Shown piece by piece: positions 27,247-36,373 of a DNA stretch of 64,000 bases. Source of the DNA: Oleiagrimonas soli (lineage in GTDB: Bacteria; Pseudomonadota; Gammaproteobacteria; Xanthomonadales; Rhodanobacteraceae); contig NZ_KN196470.1 in NCBI RefSeq assembly GCF_000761445.1, positions 1,844,823 through 1,908,822 on the forward strand, given 5' to 3'. The stretch's first letter is position 1; each line of letters starts with the position of its first letter. The notes beneath the pieces were generated by a model, which ran no database searches, had not been told where the DNA came from, and worked only from the letters and a program-made list of their open reading frames with translations. The position numbers were made by a program, and so were the translations under genes.

Positions 27247-29837
27247 CGCGGCAACCTCCGGCCCGGTTCGATGCGCACTTCGTCGAGGCAGGCATGCTCG
27301 AAATGCGCCTCGCTGCAATCGGCCTGCATGAAGTTGGCGCCATGCAGATCCGCTTCGCGGAAGTCCGCGCGACGACACATGGCCTGATAGAAGTCCGCGG
27401 CATCGGCCTGTGTGCTGCTGAGATCGCTGCCCATGAACAGCGCGCGATAGAACAGCGAACGCTTCAGCGAAGCGCCCGCGAGGTTCGCGCCGCCGAAATC
27501 GCACTGGCGGAACTCGCCGTCGGTCAGATCGGCATCGATCAGCGTGGCGTCGCGCCAGCTGCTGCGGTCGGCATCGACGCGCTGCAGATCGGCGCGGCTC
27601 CAGTCGGCCCCGCCGCCGGCCTGCACGCGCACCAGTCGCGCGTTGGACCAGTGGCTGTCGGTGAGCAGACACTCCATCAGCACGCTGCGTTCCAGTACGG
27701 CGTCGTTCCATTCGCTGGCGTCGAAGTCCGAACCCAGCGCCACGATGCGGTTCCAGTGCGAGCGCGCCCAGCGACTGCCCTTGCCGCGGGCGTGCAGCAA
27801 CACGCAGTCGCTCAGCTTCGTGCCGCGCAGATCGGCGCGCGTCAGATTGATGTTGGACGCCATCCATTGATCCATCTGCGCACCGCTCAGGTCGGCGTCC
27901 TGCCAATCGGATTCGGCCGCCTGCGTGCCTTTGAAACTGGCGCTGCGGAACAGCGTGCGATGCGCCCGCGTGCGCGCCAGGTTGGCGCCGTCGAACAGCG
28001 CGCTGGTGCAGTCGGCGGCGTCGAGGCAGGCTCCGGTCAGGGCCACTTCGCTGAAGTTGGCGCCGTCCAGGCGCGCGCCGCTGAGATCGGACGATTCCAG
28101 CAACGCACCGCTGAGATCGGCGCCGGACAGCAACGCACCGCGCAGATTGGCGCCGGCCAGATCGCAGCCGCGCAGCGACTCGCCCTCGCGCACGCGCTGC
28201 ACGATCCAATGACCGATCGCCGAGGCCGCTTCCGGCGTCAGCGGCTGCACCGGCGCCGTCGCGGAAGGCGAAGCCAGACGCGCGCGGCGCTGCAGATCGT
28301 GCAATTGCGCGATGGGCGGCGGCGACTGCGGTTGCGTGTCGGCCAGTTCGGCCAGCATGCCCAGCGAAGCATCGCCATGCTGCGCTCGTTCGATGGCTTC
28401 GGCGCTTCCGGTCGCTTCCGGCGGCGCGGCGGCGGGCAGTTCGCCATACTCGGCAAGAACTTCCTCGCGACGTGCCTGCGCCCGTTGCCGCGCCTGCTCG
28501 GCGACCTGATGGGCGCTGTCGAGCAACGGACCCAAGGCGAAATCGCCTCGCTTCACGGCTGCGGCGGTCGGCGTCTGGAGCGCCATCGGTTCGGCCGTCG
28601 GCGTGGGGGTGTCCGATGGCGGCAACCCGCCCTGTTTCTCGAATTCCGCTTGCAGTTCGGCCTCGCGCGCCTCGCGGGCATCGCGACGGTGGGCCTGCTC
28701 CTGCTGCGCCTCACGAGCGCGTTCGGCGCGGGTGGCGGCGTCGATGTCCGGCGTCAGCTGCGATTCGTTGAATACGTGCCGAGCCGCCGTGTCGCGGTTC
28801 ATGCGCACCGCCAGCGTCTCGCCGTAGTGCTGCACGGGACGCGGGGCATCGGACTGATGTTCGTAGGCGCACATCAGCGCATCCACGTCGAGCGCCATCG
28901 CATCCTGCGTCATGGCTTCGCCGCGGTGAATCGCCACGCCCAGATCGGCGTCCGGGAAGAGCCACACGGTGTCGAACTGCAGCGGCAATTCCTCGACCAC
29001 GTCCGTGCCGGCGCCCTTGCGGTGCAGGAACACGCGCGGACGCATGTCGGGCAGATGCCCCTCGATCACGGGACGCTGCGGATGCAGACCTTCGAGGCGG
29101 TACGGTTCGCCGCCGCGGAACAGGCCTTCGATGCGCTGATCGAGCGGCGCGGCGTTGAAGAATTCCGGGTCGGTGTCGTCGGCCAGGCCCGGGAAGCCCT
29201 TGGCGTGCCACTGGCTGTCGTAGGTGCCGACCCACTGCCGGCGCGGCATCCAGCCCACGTCCAGCGGACCGAAACCGACCGGCGCGTAGGCACGGTTGTG
29301 GTTGCGCACCGGCTCGTCGACCGCTTCCAGGTTCGGCATGCTGCCGTGGTTGCGGCCGATCAGCGCGGCCAGTCGATTCGGCAGATAACCGCGCCCCTGC
29401 GGATTGCCCGGATGCCGCGCGCCGCCGAAGGCGCGATCCCAGGTCAACGGCATGCTGGTGAACGGCGCCGGCGACGTGATCTGGCGCAGCGGCAGCATGC
29501 CGTAGAGCCATTCGCGGTCGCCGATCACGCGCACGGACTTGTCGATGCCGGCGAGGGTCATGCGCACGGTCATCTCGGTCGTCGCCAGTCCGTTCGCGGG
29601 ATACGCGTGACCGGCCAGCAGCACTTCGCCGCGATGCTTGGGCATCAACTCGTCGAGCGGCTTGCCGGTCGGCAGCTGGGCGATGATCTTGCGCCACTGC
29701 AGATTGTCGCGCAGCAGGCTTTCCACGCGTCCGCCGAGATGGAAACACTGCAGCGTGGCCGCCAGAAGACGGCTCTGTCCGCGCCACCGGTACGGGCGGT
29801 GCATCAGGCCGAGCGTCATGGGTTTGACTATCTTCAT
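27243..29837 (-). CDS. DUF2169 plus pentapeptide-repeat fusion protein (T6SS tip adaptor)
   Basis: An 864-residue protein from the ATG at 29837 (MKIVKPMTLGLMHRPYRW). The N-terminal DUF2169 domain (about 1-300) has the family segments HAYPANGLATTEM, WDRAFGGARHPGNPQGRG and PVGFGPLDVGW. DUF2169 proteins act as chaperone-like adaptors for PAAR-like/DUF4150 tips. A Glu/Arg/Gln-rich linker (about 380-530) leads to a C-terminal pentapeptide-repeat domain (about 560-864; LAGANLRGALLSGADLSGAL). It follows vgrG by 7 bp. The fusion of adaptor and beta-helix, plus a second free pentapeptide protein next door, suggests a dedicated tip-assembly module. Confidence 0.9.
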   Translation of the reverse strand: MKIVKPMTLGLMHRPYRWRGQSRLLAATLQCFHLGGRVESLLRDNLQWRKIIAQLPTGKPLDELMPKHRGEVLLAGHAYPANGLATTEMTVRMTLAGIDKSVRVIGDREWLYGMLPLRQITSPAPFTSMPLTWDRAFGGARHPGNPQGRGYLPNRLAALIGRNHGSMPNLEAVDEPVRNHNRAYAPVGFGPLDVGWMPRRQWVGTYDSQWHAKGFPGLADDTDPEFFNAAPLDQRIEGLFRGGEPYRLEGLHPQRPVIEGHLPDMRPRVFLHRKGAGTDVVEELPLQFDTVWLFPDADLGVAIHRGEAMTQDAMALDVDALMCAYEHQSDAPRPVQHYGETLAVRMNRDTAARHVFNESQLTPDIDAATRAERAREAQQEQAHRRDAREAREAELQAEFEKQGGLPPSDTPTPTAEPMALQTPTAAAVKRGDFALGPLLDSAHQVAEQARQRAQARREEVLAEYGELPAAAPPEATGSAEAIERAQHGDASLGMLAELADTQPQSPPPIAQLHDLQRRARLASPSATAPVQPLTPEAASAIGHWIVQRVREGESLRGCDLAGANLRGALLSGADLSGALLESSDLSGARLDGANFSEVALTGACLDAADCTSALFDGANLARTRAHRTLFRSASFKGTQAAESDWQDADLSGAQMDQWMASNINLTRADLRGTKLSDCVLLHARGKGSRWARSHWNRIVALGSDFDASEWNDAVLERSVLMECLLTDSHWSNARLVRVQAGGGADWSRADLQRVDADRSSWRDATLIDADLTDGEFRQCDFGGANLAGASLKRSLFYRALFMGSDLSSTQADAADFYQAMCRRADFREADLHGANFMQADCSEAHFEHACLDEVRIEPGRRLPR

Positions 29838-29844
29838 GCGCGCC

Positions 29845-32427
29845 TCATACGTAGATGTAGGTGATCGGGATCGACACGCTGATGCCGGTGATCTCAACGC
29901 CGATCTGGGCCGCGGCCACCTTCACGGAGAGTCCCGTGCCGATGACTTCCACGGACGTGGACATGCCTTTGACGCCGACATGCGTCTCCGAAGCGACCAC
30001 GCCGATGTCGGTGGTGTCGCCGGTGACCGAGATGCCGGTGCTTTCGCCGGTCACGCTCAGGCGCGTCGATGCGCCGACCACGCTGGTGTCGATGCTGGAA
30101 CCGACGACGTTGGTCTGGATGCTGCTGCCGGTGACCGAAGTGCTGATGCTGGAACCGGTCACGCGCGTGTCGATGGCGCTGCCGGTGACCGCCACGGCTT
30201 CGGTAGATCCGGTCGCCGATACCGAGCTGCTCATGCCGGTCAGCGAAGCGCTGGTGACGGCCCCGGTCAGCGAACTCTCGGTACGCACGCCAGTGACCGA
30301 GGTCTGCAGCGCCGCCCCGGTCATCGATATGCCGGTGCTGATGCCGACCGCCGAGGTGGTGGTGGTCGAACCGATGGTGTCGATGGAAGTCGTGAGTCCG
30401 ACCGCGGACGTGCTGCTTTGCATGGCCGTGAGCGAGGTGTTGTCGACGATGTTCTGCGTCGACTTGCGCGTGGCGGTGCCCAGCGACACATCTTCGCTGT
30501 AGCTGTCGCCGGTCACGGTCGAATACGAAGTGGTCTTGCCCAGCGTGCTCTTGCTCCAGACCTCGGCGCCCTCGTGCGTGCTGTAGGTGCAGCCGAAGGA
30601 ATCGGATCGGCTGAGCAGTCCGTCCTTGCCGTTTTCGGAGGTGGCGTAGCTGTAGCTGGCGCCCTGCGAATAGCTGGTATCTCGGTAGTCGCCGGTGTCG
30701 TACTTCGAGGTGACGATGCTGACGGCCTTGTCCAGGTCGTAGTCCGAGTGCAGGCCGAAGCGGATGCTCTGGTTGTCGCCGTAACTGGTCGAGTAGCTGC
30801 TGCCGACATTGGTGTTCGCGGTCCAGCCCGACGGTGTCACCACCAGCGAGCCGTTGGCCTGCACGATGCTCTGCACTTCGGGCAATTCGGATTCGTCGTT
30901 GGCGCGCGAGACCAGCACCATCACGCCGATTTCCGGCACCGTCTGCATGTGCGGCGCCAGCTTCACCCAGACCGGATCGCCGGGCGAACCGGGGCTGGAG
31001 AACTGCACGTAGACGCCCTTGGCCATGAGGTCGGTCGGCGCCGCTTGGGTGTCGCGCAGGTTCGACGATTCCGGATCGAAGTTCTGCGGCTCGTAGAAAC
31101 GCCAGTCCTGCGGGCGCTGACCTTCCACATCGACCACGCGGGCCAGGATGCTGCCCTGCTGGGTGTCCTGCACCGAGAACGGACTGATGAGTCCGTTCGC
31201 CTCCGTGGCCTCGAAGGTGTTGGTGTAGGACCCCTCCGCCGACGCCGAATGCTGCACGCGGCTGAGCACGAACGGCTTGCCCTGCAGCGTCGGTCGCACC
31301 GCGCGCGGGCTGGTGCCCTCGGCCATGTTGCCCTGCAGCGTGAAGCGATAGCCGACGCGGAAGTACATGCAGGTACTGCCGCCGTTGAGCTGACTGGACG
31401 AGGACGCCAGGACCGAAGCCGTGTTCTTCACGTACTCCTGCGCGCTGTCGTTGCTGAAGCCGTATTCGTAGGTGCGGTACTGGTTGAACGGCAGCTCGCC
31501 CGGATCGGCCGGCATCTGCGAGGAGAAGGTCTGGTAGTCGGCGACCGTGTCCTGCTCGGACGCGCTTTCCTGATGCACGAAGCCGCCGCTGACGCCGCTG
31601 CTGACCAGCGACTGCTGATAACTGTACTCGTACACCACATCGTCGAAATGCAGACCGAGATCGTCGATGGAGGTGTAGGTATAACGCAGCGGTCGGTCGC
31701 CGAAGGCCTGCGGGTAGACGGCGCGGTTGGAGAACACCACCACATGCCGATCGCCGTAGTGCTGGAAGTAGTAGAAGATGTGCGCCTTGCTCATCAGACG
31801 CTGCAGGAAGGCATAGTCGCTCTCGCCCGACTGCAGCCAGTCCTGCACGCGCGCCACGGCCAGGTTGTTGTTGCCGGAGATGTCTTCCAGCGAATAATCC
31901 AGGTAGTGCCGGCGCATCAGCTGCTCGATGGCGTCGCGCACGCTCATTTGCGGATAGACGCGGTAGTTGTTGGTCAGCGTCAGCTTCCACAGCGCCGGCT
32001 TCATGCCGATGCGGTACACGCCGGGCTGGGCCATCGTGAACGAGCTGACCATGCCGTTGAACACGTTCATGCCCGGCGCACTGCCCTGCTTCACCGCCTG
32101 CATGAAACGGGCGGCGGCATCGGGACGGTCGCTCTTGATCGCGCTGTTGATGCCCACGGTGATCGGGCGGCCGATCACCTGGTCGAAATCGATCTCCACG
32201 GCGCCGGACGGACTGGTGCTGGCGCGCAGTTCGAGCTGATAGTCGAACGGTTCGGAGATGCTCTCCTGCCCCTTGAAATCGATCAGGCGGAAGGTCTCGT
32301 CGCCGTACCAGCGGTTGCCTGGCAGCGTGATCGCGCAGTGCAGCCACAACAGCGGCGAGTCGGGCTTGCCAGCCTGGCCGATCGTGTCGACACGGGTCAC
32401 GCCCACCTGGTCGTCGCGCGGACTCAT
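29845..32427 (-). CDS. vgrG: T6SS spike protein VgrG (TssI) with long 9-residue-repeat needle
   Basis: An 860-residue VgrG, the trimeric spike homologous to phage T4 gp27/gp5. The N-terminal gp27-like part (about 20-400) has FDYQLELRAS, and an OB-fold gp5 part follows (about 420-560; VWVKLAPHM). The C-terminal region ends not in an enzyme but in about 20 consecutive 9-residue repeats of the type T-S-V-T-G-S-S-I-x, predicted to form an extended triple-stranded beta-helix needle. No effector domain is fused. It overlaps tssG by 4 bp (ATGA) and precedes the DUF2169 adaptor by 7 bp, so cargo is probably attached non-covalently through the tip cassette. Confidence 0.95.
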   Translation of the reverse strand: MSPRDDQVGVTRVDTIGQAGKPDSPLLWLHCAITLPGNRWYGDETFRLIDFKGQESISEPFDYQLELRASTSPSGAVEIDFDQVIGRPITVGINSAIKSDRPDAAARFMQAVKQGSAPGMNVFNGMVSSFTMAQPGVYRIGMKPALWKLTLTNNYRVYPQMSVRDAIEQLMRRHYLDYSLEDISGNNNLAVARVQDWLQSGESDYAFLQRLMSKAHIFYYFQHYGDRHVVVFSNRAVYPQAFGDRPLRYTYTSIDDLGLHFDDVVYEYSYQQSLVSSGVSGGFVHQESASEQDTVADYQTFSSQMPADPGELPFNQYRTYEYGFSNDSAQEYVKNTASVLASSSSQLNGGSTCMYFRVGYRFTLQGNMAEGTSPRAVRPTLQGKPFVLSRVQHSASAEGSYTNTFEATEANGLISPFSVQDTQQGSILARVVDVEGQRPQDWRFYEPQNFDPESSNLRDTQAAPTDLMAKGVYVQFSSPGSPGDPVWVKLAPHMQTVPEIGVMVLVSRANDESELPEVQSIVQANGSLVVTPSGWTANTNVGSSYSTSYGDNQSIRFGLHSDYDLDKAVSIVTSKYDTGDYRDTSYSQGASYSYATSENGKDGLLSRSDSFGCTYSTHEGAEVWSKSTLGKTTSYSTVTGDSYSEDVSLGTATRKSTQNIVDNTSLTAMQSSTSAVGLTTSIDTIGSTTTTSAVGISTGISMTGAALQTSVTGVRTESSLTGAVTSASLTGMSSSVSATGSTEAVAVTGSAIDTRVTGSSISTSVTGSSIQTNVVGSSIDTSVVGASTRLSVTGESTGISVTGDTTDIGVVASETHVGVKGMSTSVEVIGTGLSVKVAAAQIGVEITGISVSIPITYIYV
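29872..30411 (-). repeat. Nonapeptide repeats in the VgrG needle
   Basis: Twenty back-to-back 27-bp coding repeats (9 residues each) with consensus x-S-V-T-G-x-S-x-x, for example TSVTGSSIQ, TNVVGSSID, LSVTGESTG and ISVTGDTTD. They end 8 residues before the C-terminus (IPITYIYV). The regular small and beta-branched residues fit an intertwined trimeric beta-helix. Confidence 0.85.
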
Positions 32428-33545
32428 GCGGCCACCGCCCGGTCGTCGTCGGCACGGATCAGGAAGCTCACCCGGCGCGCCGCCGTCTGCGGGCCGCGCA
32501 ACCAGGCGGTCTGGCCCAGGCGCAGCCCGTGGCTGCCGTTCGCGGTGCGCGGCAGGCGCAGGTTCGGCGGCGGCAGACGCTCATCGCGCAGCGTCACCGA
32601 CACCCGCACATCGACGCGACGGTCGAACAGGTAATGCACCATCGCCACCAGCGGTCCGTGACCGCGACCGAAGGCATCCTTGCGCGCATCCATGCCGGCC
32701 GGCGCGCGATCGGCGAGTACGGCACACAGCGCCTGGTAGCCGATCGGACCGATCTCCAGACCCACGCAGGCATGGTTGATCCAGACCCGCTTGCCCAGCG
32801 GCGCAGGATCGCTCAGGCGTCGCCGCCCCAGATGCGTCCGATCGCGCTGCTCGATGTCGCGCCATGCGCCGAGCAACGGCTGCACGCGAACGTCCGTACC
32901 CAGATACAGCGTGAGTACGCGCTCGGCGGTCGCCGCGCTGCGCCGTCCACTGGGCAACAGACCCGCCAACGACAGCAACGCACGACGCGGCAGCGGCACG
33001 CGCTGCTTGAGTATCTCGTCGGCCGCGCCGTCGAACGCGAGCAGCCCCATCAATGCGCCGACCGCGCCGGCATACCGGGTGTGCTCCGGATGCAGCGCGT
33101 CGAAGGCCGGCACGCTGGCCGCCTTCAGTTCGTAGCGCAATGTGCTGATGCGGTGATTGAAGATGTCGAGGAACTCGGCCATTCCCGCGTCGCGTTCGGC
33201 GAGCCGCTCGCGCACCCACTCGGTGAAGCTGTCGGGCATCGGACCCAACATGCCCAGCACGGTGAAGTTGGAGACGAACAATTCCCGCCGCCGCCGACCG
33301 CCGAGCGGACGCCGCGGCATGCGCATGCGCCCGGCGGAAATCTCGCTGCCGGGGAACGCCGCCGACAATTCACTGCGGAAGCGAAGATCGGGATGCACGC
33401 GCGAAGCGCCTCGCTCGCGCGCCTGCACATCATCCTGCGCGGGCCACGACGACAGCCGTACCCATTGGAAGAAATCGAAACTCGCCGGCTGCGCCTGCAG
33501 GCGCGCGGCTAGAGATTCGCCTGTGCGCCAGTCAGCGGTTGCCAT
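32424..33545 (-). CDS. tssG: T6SS baseplate wedge protein TssG
   Basis: A 373-residue TssG (ImpH/VasB). The N-terminal FDFFQWVRL and FPGSEI segments and the FLDIFNHR motif (about 130) are characteristic; YLGTDVRVQPLL and GHGPLVAMVHYLF lie towards the C-terminus. With TssF and TssE it builds the baseplate wedge around the VgrG hub. It overlaps tssF by 37 bp at the 5' end and vgrG by 4 bp at the 3' end. Confidence 0.95.
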   Translation of the reverse strand: MATADWRTGESLAARLQAQPASFDFFQWVRLSSWPAQDDVQARERGASRVHPDLRFRSELSAAFPGSEISAGRMRMPRRPLGGRRRRELFVSNFTVLGMLGPMPDSFTEWVRERLAERDAGMAEFLDIFNHRISTLRYELKAASVPAFDALHPEHTRYAGAVGALMGLLAFDGAADEILKQRVPLPRRALLSLAGLLPSGRRSAATAERVLTLYLGTDVRVQPLLGAWRDIEQRDRTHLGRRRLSDPAPLGKRVWINHACVGLEIGPIGYQALCAVLADRAPAGMDARKDAFGRGHGPLVAMVHYLFDRRVDVRVSVTLRDERLPPPNLRLPRTANGSHGLRLGQTAWLRGPQTAARRVSFLIRADDDRAVAA

Positions 33546-35329
33546 GTCTTCAATTCTCCACGGTGATGGATCGACTCCAGAATCACTTCAACGACGGTAT
33601 TGACCTCTGCATAGAGCGCCAGGAAATGGCGCAGCACCGATGCGAACAGCGCCGCGCTGGCGCCTTCAAAATGGCCCAGATCGATCTGCAGGCGGATCTG
33701 CAGGCAATCGGTGAATCCGCGTTGCGTCGGCCAACGCGGCAGCGCGCGTTGCACGCGGCGGGTTTGCAGCCCGCTCAATCCGTCGATCTGGCGATAGCCG
33801 TCCACGCTGGCCGAGCCCACATGCAGGCGCAGCATGTTCTTCAGCGCCTCGGGGCCATGGCCGTTGTCGACCAGCGACAGATGGTTCAGACACAACTGCG
33901 AGATCACCGCCCAGGGACGGTCGCCAATCATCTGCGGCGGCTGGTTCGGCGTGGGCTTGCAGGCCACGGTCAACGTCGACACCGCGCCCGCGCCTTCCAG
34001 GTACAGCAACGTGCCTGCTCGCAGCATCGACGGCAGCCGTCGATTGGTGCACAGGGCCGTGCCGCCGATCATTTCCTCGGCCGGATGCGTCAATGCGAAA
34101 TCGGGGTCGAGGAAGGACAGATAGGTTTCGGTGCCATGGATCGCCCCGGTCTGGTTGATGCCGCGACGCGGGGCGTAGAAGTAGTCCTGACGCTCCAGAC
34201 TGATCGACTCGTCCATGGAGAAATACGGCGCGATCGGACGCGGACTCTTGCCCGGCACGATCGACACCAGATCCTTGATCGCGTAGATCTCGCAGAATCG
34301 GTGATGCTGCTCGTCGCCGATCAAACGGTATTCGTACTGCTTCTGATCGAGCACGAACGGCTCGATGCGCTGCGGGAACAGGTTGACCAGCGGCAGACAG
34401 TTCAGGCGCAGCAAGGAGGCGTCCATCGACACCTTCATCGGCGGCAGGTCGAGCAGGAACAGCAGCTCGAACTCCTTGTCCGCGCCGCTCAGGTCCAGCC
34501 CGTCGACCTCGAAGAACAGGAATTTCTGCGGGAACGCGAAATATTCCTGCACCAGGCGGTAGCCCGGATGCGTCAACGGATGCGCATCGAGCATGGCTTC
34601 GTCGTCGCGGAAGCCGCACCAGCGGAGACGGTCCGGCTCGATGTAGCGCAGTTCGTCCTGACCCGGGATGCGCACCGCCATGCGCACCAGATGCAGGGCG
34701 AGCGCGTCGTGCAATCGGTACGCGTGCTTGTTCTCGGCGTGGATGCAGAAGCGCAGGAACGGTGGCTTCAGCGCCTGCAGCGTGTCCTTGCCGAAGGCGC
34801 GGATCGTGGCGCGCACGACCGAGGCCGTGCGTTTGTCGCGCGGGTCGAGCGCGTAGGCGTTGGCGGCGACCGGTCCGACCTGCATCACCTTGAGCGGCCA
34901 CAGCGGCGTATGGAAGCAGGTACGGAAGCGGCAGCGAACCTCCTTGCCGTCCTCCGAGCTCGCCATCGCCGAGACCAGACGGCCGCGCTCCAGCGCGGCG
35001 CCATGCACGAAGTTGGCGCCGTCGGCACGTACCTCGATCTCGCCGAGCAGCATCGCCGGCAGCGGCGCTTCCAGATGCGGATAGAGAATGCCGAGCAAGG
35101 CGTTGGGCAGCACCGCCTGATCCGCTTCCAGCTGATAGCGCAGACGCCCGGCGAGCCAGGCGAAGGACTGCATCAGCATCTCCACGTGCGGATCGCTGCT
35201 GCGGCCGCCGCTGAGTTGCAGGTCGCGGGCAAGGGCCGGGAACGAAGCGCCGAACTCGACGGCCTCCTCGCGCAGCGAAGACAGCTCGTTCTCGAACCAC
35301 ATTTTCAGTCGCGGCGTTTCCAGCTTCAT
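33509..35329 (-). CDS. tssF: T6SS baseplate wedge protein TssF
   Basis: A 606-residue TssF (ImpG/VasA) from the ATG at 35329 (MKLETPRLKMWFENELSSLR). The family signatures are DPHVEMLMQSFAWLAGRLRY (about 46-65), LPNALLGILYPHLEAPLPAM, and a conserved end LHVGSASVDGYRQIDG. It is the largest wedge component and pairs with TssG. The upstream in-frame extension is a shadow of tssE. Stop and start overlaps on both sides show tight coupling with tssE and tssG. Confidence 0.95.
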   Translation of the reverse strand: MKLETPRLKMWFENELSSLREEAVEFGASFPALARDLQLSGGRSSDPHVEMLMQSFAWLAGRLRYQLEADQAVLPNALLGILYPHLEAPLPAMLLGEIEVRADGANFVHGAALERGRLVSAMASSEDGKEVRCRFRTCFHTPLWPLKVMQVGPVAANAYALDPRDKRTASVVRATIRAFGKDTLQALKPPFLRFCIHAENKHAYRLHDALALHLVRMAVRIPGQDELRYIEPDRLRWCGFRDDEAMLDAHPLTHPGYRLVQEYFAFPQKFLFFEVDGLDLSGADKEFELLFLLDLPPMKVSMDASLLRLNCLPLVNLFPQRIEPFVLDQKQYEYRLIGDEQHHRFCEIYAIKDLVSIVPGKSPRPIAPYFSMDESISLERQDYFYAPRRGINQTGAIHGTETYLSFLDPDFALTHPAEEMIGGTALCTNRRLPSMLRAGTLLYLEGAGAVSTLTVACKPTPNQPPQMIGDRPWAVISQLCLNHLSLVDNGHGPEALKNMLRLHVGSASVDGYRQIDGLSGLQTRRVQRALPRWPTQRGFTDCLQIRLQIDLGHFEGASAALFASVLRHFLALYAEVNTVVEVILESIHHRGELKTWQPLTGAQANL

Positions 35330-35718
35330 CACCGACGCTCCGCTCGGGGCGCGTCGAAGCGGAACACGCGTGCGGTGCTCTCTCCAGGCAGGCGTCCATG
35401 GACCTTGAGCGTCGCGGTCAGCGTGCCGTGATCGCCATCGACCCACTCCAGACGAGGCTCCAGCAGACGCGGCTCGTAATGCGCGATGGCGCGCAGCAGC
35501 CAGCGACCGTAACGCTCCCGGTCACTGCTGCCGATGCCGAACTCGACGATGCTCGGCATGCCGAAGTCGTCGATGCGGATGTCGCCCGCAGCCACGCTCG
35601 GGCGACACATCACGAGCCGCTGAATCTGCTCCGCGATGGCCGCCGCCAGGTCGAACGGCGGCGCCTTGCCCATGCCCGGCGCTTCCCGGTTGACCAGCTT
35701 TTCGAGCAGGAACTGCAT
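35329..35718 (-). CDS. tssE: T6SS baseplate protein TssE (gp25-like)
   Basis: A 129-residue gp25/TssE lysozyme-like-fold (non-enzymatic) protein from the ATG at 35718 (MQFLLEKLVNREAPGM). It contains IQRLVMCRPSVAAGDIRIDDFGMPSIVEFGI and the RWLLRAIAHYEPRLLEPR-type helix of the family. It nucleates sheath attachment to the baseplate. It is at the short end of TssE lengths, but an upstream extension lacks family sequence. Its stop overlaps the tssF start by one base. Confidence 0.93.
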   Translation of the reverse strand: MQFLLEKLVNREAPGMGKAPPFDLAAAIAEQIQRLVMCRPSVAAGDIRIDDFGMPSIVEFGIGSSDRERYGRWLLRAIAHYEPRLLEPRLEWVDGDHGTLTATLKVHGRLPGESTARVFRFDAPRAERR

Positions 35719-35753
35719 GTCGAACTTCCCTTCGCCGACGTGCGGCGACAGCT

Positions 35754-36338
35754 TCAGGGGGTGAACTGACCGATCGTTCGATTGCGCGCGATGCTCCAGC
35801 CGGACGAGAGGTTGCCGGACGTGTTGGTGTCGGCCCGCTGCACCGTGTAGGTCCACAGGACCTCGGTGAAATTGAGCTTGAACTGTTCGGTCGGCATGTC
35901 GTCGGGATTCGACTGGAACTGGATCTCGCTGACGATCGCGTCACGCAGCTCGATGGTCAGGATGTTGGCGGTCTTCTCGCCGGAATTGCGCGCGATGTAG
36001 ATCTTGGTCGGCTTGTCGGCGCCCGCACCGAGCGGTTTCGCCGCCAGGCAGTTCTCGTAGAGCTTGACCGAGGTCTTGTCGACGTATTTGACGCACGTGA
36101 ACTCGGTGATGATCGGACGGCCCGACGTACGCGCCGAGTTGCTGACGTCGGTGGTGATCTGCTGCTTCATGCCCTGATGGACGGAAACCAGCTCGAGGCA
36201 CTGCCCCATGTTCTTCGAGGGCGGCTTGAAGCCTTTCCACACGTCCTCGAAGTTGTCGATCAGGCTGCCGCCGTTTTGCCAGCTGTTCGCGCCTCCGAAG
36301 ATGGAGGGGTCGCCGGGTTGCAAGAGAATGAGGTCCAT
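35754..36338 (-). CDS. hcp: T6SS inner-tube protein Hcp (TssD)
   Basis: A 194-residue Hcp1-family protein that forms hexameric rings of the secreted inner tube. Family features include the early DNFEDVWKGF segment, CLELVSVHQGMKQQITTD, GRPIITEFTCVKYVDKTSV, and a closing KLNFTEVLWTYTVQ. It is somewhat longer than the usual 160-172 residues, with an extended N-terminus and C-terminal tail. It lies 35 bp after tssBC with CAGGAGCGACC before its ATG, consistent with strong translation. Confidence 0.92.
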   Translation of the reverse strand: MDLILLQPGDPSIFGGANSWQNGGSLIDNFEDVWKGFKPPSKNMGQCLELVSVHQGMKQQITTDVSNSARTSGRPIITEFTCVKYVDKTSVKLYENCLAAKPLGAGADKPTKIYIARNSGEKTANILTIELRDAIVSEIQFQSNPDDMPTEQFKLNFTEVLWTYTVQRADTNTSGNLSSGWSIARNRTIGQFTP

Positions 36339-36373
36339 GGTCGCTCCTGGTGGTGGATCCGTTGCTTAGGCGA

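Noticed and set aside
27294-32634. Very long plus-strand frames opposite vgrG and the pentapeptide genes
   Set aside because: Repetitive coding on the minus strand keeps the opposite frames open. The translated products are low-complexity and have no recognisable motifs.
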